Shown: positions 1 through 5,581 of the stretch, in pieces
Layout: the number at the start of each line of letters is the position of its first letter
Numbering within the stretch: the first letter of the stretch is position 1
Assembly (NCBI GenBank): GCA_051871555.1
Contig: JBJECZ010000092.1
Location: forward strand, 1 to 7,205
From: SFTJ01 sp051871555
GTDB lineage: Bacteria > Bacteroidota > Bacteroidia > Bacteroidales > Muribaculaceae
Direction: 5' to 3'
Length of the DNA stretch: 7,205 nucleotides
Program-made: the position numbers and the translations under genes
The notes under the pieces: model-generated
What the model was told of the DNA's origin: nothing
Database searches by the model: none
What the model saw: the letters and a program-made list of their open reading frames with translations, nothing else

Positions 1-1197
1 ACATGCCCTGGCGAAGACGCTTCGCACAGCATGCGCATCAGTTGGGCAGCTCCGGCAACGGGCTATTATGTGAAATATTCGGCATTGGGCAATGAAGGCA
101 ACACCATTACTCTGCGCCCCGAAACGGAGTTCCGCTGCACCACGTTTGATGGCGTTAACTCGAAGGCGGCAGACGGCTCCGACATCGTGGAGCAAGCCGT
201 GATTACCAAATGCGGGGCAACGCTAAAGAATCTTCAGCCAAACACCCGATATAGCTATGTGATATGCGACCCTGCCGGCAACGCTGCGTGCCCCGAGCAC
301 CGTTTCATCACGGCTGGAGCAGCCGAATGGCAATGTTGCGTGATATCGGACTTTCATGCCTATACACCGTTGCAGCACCGTCAGGACGAAGCAATGAAGA
401 TGATTGACGTCGTGGCAAGCTATGGCGGCGGCATCGACTGGACATTGCACCTTGGCGACATCACGGCGTGGGGCGCCAGCTGGTCTTTTTGGCAGAAGCT
501 GTATAGCGAACCGGCATTCAGCCGCATGATGTGGGCAGGCTGCGTGGGCAATCACGATTACATGGCGCGCAACTATCGTCGTCTGAGCAATGAGTTTTTC
601 AATCAAGCCAACTATTTCCCCGAGAACGGCTATCGCGGCGAGATGGGCGTGTGCTATCATTTCCGTTATGGCGACGCCATGTTTGTAATGCTCAACAGCG
701 AGAGTATGCGCAGCGACGAAGGGCTTGCAGCCGCGCAGCAGTGGGTGCGTAAAGTGGTGGGCGAGGCACGCGCCTCGGCAAACGCGCCTCGCTATGTGAT
801 TGTATGTGAGCACTATCAGTGGTTTTTTGGCGGCGACGGCCGCACGAGCCAGTATGAGCGCTGGTGCAAGGTGTTCGACGAACTTGGCGTTGACCTCGCT
901 TTGGCAGGAAACAACCATATTTATGTGCGCACCGGTGCCGTTTATGGCGGCGAATTGAGCAACCCGGCTGTTCGTGGCACAGTGTATGTGCAGACACCGT
1001 CGGCCGACGACGAGCGCGGACAGACAATGAAGCCCGAGCTGAAACACAACAAAGAACTGATTAAGAGCCGTTGGACTGAGGGAGCCAAAACCGTGGGCGC
1101 GATGCTTATGAAAGTAAATCGACACAAAATTGCACTCACATTGCTCGACCGCCACGGCAAGGTGATTGACACCGTAGACGTGCCAGCCAAACGATGA
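1..1197 (+). CDS. Purple-acid-phosphatase-like metallophosphoesterase, 5' partial
   Basis: The reading frame is open to the first base of the window (TCPGEDASHS precedes the first ATG at 31), and that upstream stretch continues a PAP-type N-terminal domain. The true start is therefore outside the window, and any signal peptide is not visible. Counting from the ATG at 31, residues 1-95 form a fibronectin/Ig-like domain ending in NLQPNTRYSY. Residues 102-300 form the calcineurin-like phosphoesterase fold: D107-F-H109, G141-D142, GNHD at 173-176, VCEH with H261, and GNNH at 293-296. These are the expected dinuclear metal ligands for phosphomonoester or phosphodiester hydrolysis, except that the first His of the usual GHxH is Asn. 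The Tyr of the plant/animal PAP motif GDxxY is also absent, so this is a relative rather than a true PAP. A short beta-rich tail (residues 355-388) closes the protein. By family it probably acts in the periplasm or at the cell surface. The substrate is unknown. The family call is firm. Confidence 0.88.
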   Translation, partial: TCPGEDASHSMRISWAAPATGYYVKYSALGNEGNTITLRPETEFRCTTFDGVNSKAADGSDIVEQAVITKCGATLKNLQPNTRYSYVICDPAGNAACPEHRFITAGAAEWQCCVISDFHAYTPLQHRQDEAMKMIDVVASYGGGIDWTLHLGDITAWGASWSFWQKLYSEPAFSRMMWAGCVGNHDYMARNYRRLSNEFFNQANYFPENGYRGEMGVCYHFRYGDAMFVMLNSESMRSDEGLAAAQQWVRKVVGEARASANAPRYVIVCEHYQWFFGGDGRTSQYERWCKVFDELGVDLALAGNNHIYVRTGAVYGGELSNPAVRGTVYVQTPSADDERGQTMKPELKHNKELIKSRWTEGAKTVGAMLMKVNRHKIALTLLDRHGKVIDTVDVPAKR

Positions 1198-1216
1198 TTC
1201 CGATTGGCGGTTTTTT
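1183..1216 (+). terminator. Intrinsic terminator overlapping the phosphoesterase stop codon
   Basis: CC (1183-1184) pairs with GG (1209-1210), GCCAA (1186-1190) with TTGGC (1204-1208), and CG (1192-1193) with CG (1201-1202). There is a bulged A at 1185 and an A-A mismatch inside the stem. The 7-nt loop (1194-1200) contains the TGA stop, and six T follow at 1211-1216. The hairpin therefore uses the last codons of the gene. It was folded by eye, with no energy calculated. Confidence 0.7.
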
Positions 1217-1250
1217 GAGATGTATTGACGGCAATTGTTCTAAAACTCGT

Positions 1251-1316
1251 TTGAAAAAGTGTGGCGAACCATTGATTATTCGCTTGAAAAAGTGTAATTG
1301 AAACTAATGCTAACTG
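1251..1316. repeat. Two decayed 33-bp repeat units
   Basis: TTGAAAAAGTGT occurs at 1251 and again at 1284, exactly 33 bp apart. This is the same period and nearly the same opening (TTGGAAAAGTGG) as the clean array at 1338-1485. The rest of each unit has diverged strongly. About 21 bp of unrelated sequence (1317-1337) separates them from the intact array. They look like older, eroded members of the same array. The stretch TTCTAAAACTCGT at 1238-1250 resembles the end of unit 3 and may be a further remnant. Confidence 0.5.
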
Positions 1317-1337
1317 CATACTTTTGGCGCTAATTTG

Positions 1338-1485
1338 TTGGAAAAACGGCAAAAATAGGGCTGAAACATGTTGGAAAAGCGGCAGAAATAGGGCTGAAAC
1401 ATGTTGGAAAAGTGGCAAAAATAGACTCTAAACACGTTGGAAAAGTGGAAAAAATAGGGCTGAAACATGTTGGAAAAGCGGAAAA
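1338..1485. repeat. 33-bp tandem direct repeat array, about 4.5 units
   Basis: The units are 1338-1370, 1371-1403, 1404-1436 and 1437-1469, followed by a partial unit from 1470 to about 1485. Each full unit is exactly 33 bp, opens with TTGGAAAA and closes with AAACATG (AAACACG in unit 3). Units 1 and 2 differ at about two positions; unit 3 is the most diverged, with ACTCT where the others have GGGCT. Nothing separates the units, so there are no spacers. Units 1 and 3 contain CAAAAATA, which read on the minus strand is TATTTTTG, a match to the Bacteroidetes -7 box, though no partner -33 box is clear. The minus strand reads as an 11-residue period, but a stop in unit 3 breaks it. The function is unknown. 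The array fills most of the gap between the phosphoesterase and the ATPase gene. Confidence 0.93.
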
Positions 1486-1500
1486 TTATAGTTATTTTTG
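1469..1500 (+). promoter_or_regulatory. Predicted Bacteroidetes-type promoter of the ATPase gene
   Basis: TATTTTTG at 1493-1500 matches the Bacteroidetes -7 consensus TAnnTTTG. GTTG at 1469-1472, which is the join between repeat units 4 and 5, sits 20 bp upstream and can serve as the -33 box (consensus TTTG, one mismatch). Transcription would start near 1507, giving a leader of about 15 nt before the ATG at 1522. This is consensus matching only. Confidence 0.5.
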
Positions 1501-1521
1501 TGCTGTAAAAATGGAAATTAT

Positions 1522-2868
1522 ATGCTTAAAAGAAAGATTGACAGGTATATACAAGATTTTTATGCCAGCACACGAAAGGCATTGCTGATAACAGGCGCTC
1601 GACAGACAGGAAAAACTTTCTCTATCCGACAGTTTGGAAGGAGTTTCAAAAGTTTTATCGAGATTAATTTTGTTGAGAACCCTCAGGCAGCCGAGGCGAT
1701 TCGTTCGGCAAAGAACAGCAGTGATTTAATGCTGCGGTTGTCGGCGCTAACATCGAAGCCACTTATTGCCGGCAATACGCTTATCTTTTTTGATGAAGTG
1801 CAGAAGTGCCCCGAAATAGTTACAGCGATAAAATTTCTTGTTGATGAGGGGTCGTATCGCTATATTTTGAGCGGTTCGCTGCTTGGTGTGGAACTTAATG
1901 ACCTGCGCTCAGAACCTGTCGGCTATATGGGCGTGAAAGAGATGTTCCCTCTCGACCTGGAGGAATTTATGGAGTGTGTAGGGGTAGGGGAGAAAGTGCT
2001 GACAACGATAAGAGAATCATGGAATAAGAGGCAACCTATTGACTCGTTTGTTCATTCAAAAATGATGGAACTGTTCCGCCTTTACTTAGTGGTGGGAGGC
2101 ATGCCTGCTGTGGTGAATAAATATATTGAGACGAACAATTTGCAGGAGGTCATGACAATGCAATCCGACATTTTACAATTATATAAACGAGACATTGCAC
2201 AATACGATAGAAACAACAAGCTGTATATAGAGGATATTTTCTCGCTTATCCCACCGGAGCTTAATGCTAAAAATAAACGCTTCATTTTGAAGAATTTGAA
2301 TGAGAATGCGAAGTTTGTGAGGTATCAGAACAGTTTCTTGTGGCTAAAAAACGCAGGTGTGGCGTTGCCTGTATATAATGTTGAGGAGCCAAAAATGCCT
2401 TTGCTGCTTTCGCGTTCGCGGAATCTTTTTAAACTTTTTCAAAGCGATGTAGGACTTCTTTCGGCTCAATATGCCGAGGGAATACAATTGCGGATAATAC
2501 AAGGCGACAAAAACATAAATTTTGGTGCTGTTTTTGAGAATGTTGTGGCACAAGAGCTTGTGGCTCATGGCATTGAGCCGTATTACTACAACAACAAGCG
2601 ACGAGGTGAACTCGATTTTGTGGTGGAACTCGATGGCAATGTTTTGCCTATTGAAGTGAAATCGGGCAAGGATTACGTGATTCATCGAGCCTTGTCGAAT
2701 GTGCTTGAGTGCGGCGAATACGACATAAAAGAAGCTATTGTGTTGTGTAACGACAACGTGCGTGTTGATGGGCGAATAACTTATGCGCCGATATATATGG
2801 TGATGTTTATTGAGCGACATGATGAAGCGCCGACGCACTACAAGGTGGATTTGACCGGGCTTGAATGA
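1522..2868 (+). CDS. AAA ATPase with DUF4143 / PD-(D/E)XK-like C-terminal domain
   Basis: This 448-residue protein belongs to the prokaryotic AAA_14 plus DUF4143 family, common in Bacteroidetes and without an established cellular role. Residues 18-150 form a P-loop ATPase: Walker A GARQTGKT at 25-32, Walker B LIFFDE at 87-92, and a sensor-like SGS at 117-119. The middle section is the variable helical region. The C-terminal part has D365, E378 and K380 in GELDF...IEVKSG, the spacing expected of a PD-(D/E)XK nuclease fold, so DNA cleavage or binding is possible but unproven. The start at ATG 1522 is preferred over an in-frame TTG at 1498 because relatives begin with MLKRKI-like sequence and the -7 box overlaps the TTG. 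The gene is visibly richer in A/T and in AAA/ATA codons than the phosphoesterase and ychF, which fits acquisition by transfer. It stands alone, with a promoter and terminator of its own and no partner gene beside it. Confidence 0.9.
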   Translation: MLKRKIDRYIQDFYASTRKALLITGARQTGKTFSIRQFGRSFKSFIEINFVENPQAAEAIRSAKNSSDLMLRLSALTSKPLIAGNTLIFFDEVQKCPEIVTAIKFLVDEGSYRYILSGSLLGVELNDLRSEPVGYMGVKEMFPLDLEEFMECVGVGEKVLTTIRESWNKRQPIDSFVHSKMMELFRLYLVVGGMPAVVNKYIETNNLQEVMTMQSDILQLYKRDIAQYDRNNKLYIEDIFSLIPPELNAKNKRFILKNLNENAKFVRYQNSFLWLKNAGVALPVYNVEEPKMPLLLSRSRNLFKLFQSDVGLLSAQYAEGIQLRIIQGDKNINFGAVFENVVAQELVAHGIEPYYYNNKRRGELDFVVELDGNVLPIEVKSGKDYVIHRALSNVLECGEYDIKEAIVLCNDNVRVDGRITYAPIYMVMFIERHDEAPTHYKVDLTGLE

Positions 2869-2904
2869 TGCCCTGCGGAGGGTTAATCAAAATCAAGTTT
2901 TTTT
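2861..2904 (+). terminator. Candidate intrinsic terminator of the ATPase gene
   Basis: CCCT (2871-2874) pairs with AGGG (2879-2882) around a GCGG loop. TGAT (2866-2869) pairs with ATCA (2886-2889), and TTGA (2861-2864) with TCAA (2893-2896). Small internal loops separate these segments. Seven T follow at 2898-2904. The stop codon (2866-2868) is inside the stem. The interrupted helix makes this less certain than the other terminators. Confidence 0.45.
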
Positions 2905-3017
2905 GGTGCACTTGTTGTGCAATATGAGCGTATTGCTTGCGGCATTTCGGGCGAGGTGGCTTGGGGTGGCTGTGCATCTTTATGGCGGCAGTGGGCTGAT
3001 AAATGGTTTTTTTGTAG

Positions 3018-3025
3018 TATCTTTG
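3018..3025 (+). promoter_or_regulatory. Upstream -7-like box, first copy
   Basis: TATCTTTG is an exact TAnnTTTG match and is followed by CAG, as in the second copy at 3103. No good TTTG or TTG lies 19-22 bp upstream, so it is a weaker promoter candidate than the downstream copy. If used, it would give a leader of nearly 190 nt for ychF. Confidence 0.3.
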
Positions 3026-3076
3026 CAGACGAAATCTGCGAAAATAGGATGCGTTCGGCATAACGCTCAAGCTACG

Positions 3077-3110
3077 TTTGGCGATTCTGCTCTCACTGTC
3101 GCTATCTTTG
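3077..3110 (+). promoter_or_regulatory. Predicted promoter of ychF
   Basis: TTTG at 3077-3080 and TATCTTTG at 3103-3110 match the Bacteroidetes -33 and -7 boxes with a 22-bp spacer, one or two bases longer than the usual range. Transcription would begin near 3117 and leave a leader of about 100 nt before the ATG at 3220. Based on consensus only. Confidence 0.5.
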
Positions 3111-3219
3111 CAGCGGAATTTACGGGGACTGGTTGCTCGGTCGTAATTGTGGCATTGCAATGAATCGTCCCTGAAAGAATTATTTACTGATAAAACAAAT
3201 AAATTTTTTAGATAGATAC

Positions 3220-4323
3220 ATGGCACTACAATGCGGCATTGTTGGACTGCCTAATGTGGGCAAGTCAACGCTTTTCAACTGTTTGTCGAACGCTAAGGCG
3301 CAGTCGGCTAATTTCCCTTTTTGCACCATCGAACCAAACGTCGGCGTGATAACCGTCCCCGACGAGCGGCTCAACAAGTTGGCTGAGATATGCAAACCGC
3401 AGCGCGTTGTCCCCACTACGGTGGAGATTGTGGACATTGCCGGATTGGTGCAGGGCGCATCGAAGGGCGAGGGCTTGGGCAACAAGTTCTTGGCTAACAT
3501 CCGCGAAACAGATGCCATCATTCATGTGCTGCGCTGCTTCGACGACGACAATATTACTCACGTTAACGGCGACGTCGACCCGGTGCGCGACAAGGAAATC
3601 ATCGACTATGAGCTGCAGTTGAAGGACCTCGAGACCATCGAAGCACGCATCAACAAGGTGGCTAAACAGGCTCAAACCGGCGGCGACAAGCAAGCCAAGC
3701 AGGCGTGGGAGGTATATAAACGCTATAAGGAAGCACTTGAGCAAGGTAAGGCTGCGCGCACCGTTGAGCTTGAAAATAAGGATGAGGAGCGCATTGCTCA
3801 CGACCTGTTCTTGCTCACCAACAAGCCTGTGCTATATGTGTGCAACGTCGACGACAACAGCGCTGTCGACGGCAACAAATATGTAGATGCTGTGCGCGAA
3901 GCGGTGAAGGACGAGAATGCCGAGATTCTGATTCTTGCAGCAAAGACCGAATCGGAAATTGCCGAGTTCGACACTTATGAGGAGCGCCAGATGTTCCTCA
4001 ACGAGATTGGGCTGGAAGAATCGGGCGTGAATCGCCTAATCAAGTCGGCTTACGCACTGCTTGATTTGCAGACATTCCTCACAGCCGGACCGGACGAGGT
4101 GCGTGCCTGGACATTCCGAAAGGGCAGCAAGGCTCCGCAGTGTGCCGGTGTTATACACTCCGACTTTGAGCGTGGCTTCATCCGTGCCGAGGTGATTAAA
4201 TACGACGACTATGTTGCCTACGGCAGCGAAGCCGCAGTGAAAGAGGCTGGCAAGATGGGCGTTGAAGGCAAGGAATATGTGGTGCAAGACGGCGACATCA
4301 TGCACTTCCGCTTTAATGTGTAA
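3220..4323 (+). CDS. ychF: Redox-regulated ATPase YchF (Obg-like, OLA1 family)
   Basis: This 367-residue protein has the full family length. YchF/OLA1 proteins are cytoplasmic P-loop NTPases of the Obg group that prefer ATP, bind ribosomes, and are linked to stress responses and translation. Visible motifs: G1 GLPNVGKST at 9-17, the switch region around T36, and G3 DIAG at 72-75. L76 follows, where classical GTPases have the catalytic Gln, as expected for hydrophobic-substituted GTPases. The NxxE-type specificity motif appears as NVDD at 209-212, with Asp in place of Glu. A coiled-coil insertion spans roughly 130-190, and the C-terminal TGS-like domain runs from about 283 to 366. The ATG at 3220 is the family start (MALQCGIVGLP) and is preceded by an A/T-rich leader with no Shine-Dalgarno. 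It is transcribed alone and converges with the glycosyltransferase gene. Confidence 0.97.
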   Translation: MALQCGIVGLPNVGKSTLFNCLSNAKAQSANFPFCTIEPNVGVITVPDERLNKLAEICKPQRVVPTTVEIVDIAGLVQGASKGEGLGNKFLANIRETDAIIHVLRCFDDDNITHVNGDVDPVRDKEIIDYELQLKDLETIEARINKVAKQAQTGGDKQAKQAWEVYKRYKEALEQGKAARTVELENKDEERIAHDLFLLTNKPVLYVCNVDDNSAVDGNKYVDAVREAVKDENAEILILAAKTESEIAEFDTYEERQMFLNEIGLEESGVNRLIKSAYALLDLQTFLTAGPDEVRAWTFRKGSKAPQCAGVIHSDFERGFIRAEVIKYDDYVAYGSEAAVKEAGKMGVEGKEYVVQDGDIMHFRFNV

Positions 4324-4346
4324 AAATAATTACAGGTTGCGGCAAC

Positions 4347-4384
4347 AGTGCCGACGGCATGTGGCGATAGTGCCGGCATGTGGC
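4347..4384. repeat. Short imperfect direct repeat 3' of ychF
   Basis: AGTGCCGACGGCATGTGGC (4347-4365) is followed by AGTGCCGGCATGTGGC (4369-4384), identical except for a 3-base GAC deletion. The second copy contains the palindrome TGCCGGCA, and the first can fold as TGCC-GAC-GGCA. It lies in the ychF 3' untranslated region, upstream of the terminator. Its role is unknown. Confidence 0.6.
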
Positions 4385-4432
4385 TGCGGCGAACGATTGA
4401 CCAATTTTTCAGTACGTTGATATATTGCAAAG

Positions 4433-4476
4433 GCTCTCAGAGAAAACGAAAATGCTCATTCTCCGAGAGCTTTTTT
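4433..4476 (+). terminator. Strong intrinsic terminator of ychF, overlapping the convergent gene
   Basis: GCTCTC (4433-4438) pairs with GAGAGC (4465-4470) and GAGAA (4440-4444) with TTCTC (4459-4463), with one A-C mismatch and a 14-nt loop. Six T follow at 4471-4476. On the minus strand the hairpin is followed only by CTTTGC, so it is mainly a plus-strand terminator, 110 bp after the ychF stop. The loop and right arm encode the last codons and the stop of the convergent glycosyltransferase. Confidence 0.85.
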
Positions 4477-5550
4477 GTATACTTCAACCACTTGGCGGGC
4501 TATGTGGTCCCAATTGTATAGCGATAAGTCGTATACGCGGTTGAGATGAGGTGCGCTAAGTTTTTTCTTCAGGAGTTGGCTCAGTTGCTCGGTGTTGCCG
4601 GTTTTAAAGAAGTCTTTGTCGTTTAGGCAGCTTAGCTTGTTTGCTTCAATGTCGCTTACTGCCACGTCGAGGTTGTAGCTCATGGCCTCGAGCAGCGAAA
4701 TGGGCAGCCCTTCGTGGTACGACGGCAGGCAGAACAATGCAGCGTGAGTGTAGATTTGATTGAGCTTTTCGCCACGGATGAATCCTGTTAGAACAACATG
4801 GTGTTTCTTGGCAATGTCCTTCAAGCGAATTGAATACTCGTCCTCGTGGTCGGCGTCGCCTGCCAACACAAGTTTGTAACCGGTGTCACTCAAGCTTGCA
4901 AACGCCTCAATGAGGTCGTGAAATGCTTTTTCTTCAACAAATCGCCCCACTGCAAGCACATATTTTTGGGGTTTAAGACCTAATTGTTCGATGTAAAGTG
5001 TAGATGTTGACTTAGCAGGCGTTTCAACACCATTGAAAATTAGGTTCGCATCGGTGCGGTTGTATTTCTTCACCAGAATGTCGTTGATAAATCGGGCAAT
5101 TACAATCACCTGATTGCTGAATTTTGTGCCAATGTATTCGCCGAATTTAAGCACAATCTTCGCGAGTTTTCCCCATTTTTTGCGGTCGTATTCCGGTCCG
5201 TGGTTAGTCATCACCACTTTCATGCCCAATAAGCGGCAAATTGGAGCCATCATGCTTGGGCCGTCGGCATGAACATGCACGATGTCGGCACCGAGTTGTC
5301 GGGCTTTAATAGCTCCGAGGAAGGTGTGTACAATCGCTTCGATGCTTTTAATGCGCGGGGCATAAAGGTCGATTAGTTTCACGCCGCGATAGCTGAGGAT
5401 GTTGTTGTCGGGGGTGATGTAGCAGCTGCGGCGTATTACGGTGACATCGTGTCCCATAGCAGCGATGCGAGGGTATAACTGTTGGCAGTGCGTTTCCACG
5501 CCGCCTTGTATGTTGGGTATGCCTCGAGTGCCGATTACTACTATCTTCAT
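4456..5550 (-). CDS. Family 4 glycosyltransferase, GT-B fold
   Basis: This complete 364-residue protein is of usual length for a GT4 enzyme. Such enzymes transfer a sugar from a nucleotide-sugar donor to a growing glycan at the inner face of the membrane. The N-terminal acceptor domain begins MKIVVIGTRGIP and has the glycine loop GGVETH at 16-21, and VHVHADGPS at about 91-99. The C-terminal donor domain starts near 197 (YVLAVGRFVEEKA) and contains GFIRGEKL at 256-263. The EX7E motif is E280 to E288 within HEGLPISLLEAM. No signal peptide or membrane segment is seen. The ATG at 5550 lies 31 bp after the radical SAM stop, so the two are very likely co-transcribed. The donor and acceptor sugars cannot be read from the sequence. 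The context suggests capsule, exopolysaccharide or O-antigen synthesis. Confidence 0.93.
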   Translation of the reverse strand: MKIVVIGTRGIPNIQGGVETHCQQLYPRIAAMGHDVTVIRRSCYITPDNNILSYRGVKLIDLYAPRIKSIEAIVHTFLGAIKARQLGADIVHVHADGPSMMAPICRLLGMKVVMTNHGPEYDRKKWGKLAKIVLKFGEYIGTKFSNQVIVIARFINDILVKKYNRTDANLIFNGVETPAKSTSTLYIEQLGLKPQKYVLAVGRFVEEKAFHDLIEAFASLSDTGYKLVLAGDADHEDEYSIRLKDIAKKHHVVLTGFIRGEKLNQIYTHAALFCLPSYHEGLPISLLEAMSYNLDVAVSDIEANKLSCLNDKDFFKTGNTEQLSQLLKKKLSAPHLNRVYDLSLYNWDHIARQVVEVYKKALGE

Positions 5551-5581
5551 GGTGCCGCTATGATTGTGTGAATATGGTGTT

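Larger units (their letters stand above)
2869..3219. other. Non-coding leader region upstream of ychF
   Basis: This is a 351-bp stretch without a convincing gene. A 100-codon frame at 2861-3163 and a minus-strand frame across it show no recognisable domain or compositional support. It holds the T-tract of the preceding terminator and two copies of TATCTTTGCAG 85 bp apart (3018-3028 and 3103-3113). It also has two small perfect hairpins: GCAGA/TCTGC at 3025-3039 and GCGTT/AACGC at 3051-3066. A further 5-bp inverted repeat, TGCAC/GTGCA at about 2908-2922, lacks a T-run. The last 50 bp before ychF are strongly A/T-rich, typical of a Bacteroidetes ribosome-binding region without a Shine-Dalgarno. 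Confidence 0.6.

Noticed and set aside
223..1155. Long minus-strand open frame (310 codons) opposite the phosphoesterase
   Set aside because: It lies entirely within a gene with clear catalytic motifs, has no recognisable domain, and is rich in Ala, His and Cys as expected of a shadow of GC-rich coding sequence.
942..1418. Minus-strand frame translating the repeat array as an 11-residue period (LFQHVSALFLP)
   Set aside because: The period follows from 33 being divisible by three. The frame needs a TTG start, is stopped by unit 3 just upstream, and runs into the antisense of the phosphoesterase.
1338..1485. CRISPR array
   Set aside because: The repeats are contiguous, with no unique spacers, and no cas genes are present.
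1498..1521. TTG at 1498 as the ATPase start
   Set aside because: It overlaps the predicted -7 box and adds eight residues not typical of the family. The ATG at 1522 gives the usual MLKRKI beginning.
2908..2922. TGCAC/GTGCA hairpin as a terminator
   Set aside because: The stem is only 5 bp and no T-run follows it. The T-run lies before it and fits the upstream hairpin.
2861..3163. 100-codon plus-strand frame after the ATPase gene
   Set aside because: It starts inside the ATPase stop region, crosses the terminator and both promoter boxes, and encodes no recognisable domain.
2807..3226. 139-codon minus-strand frame across the ychF leader
   Set aside because: It spans the end of the ATPase gene and the promoter region up to the ychF start codon, with no domain. 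It reads as promoter sequence translated by chance.
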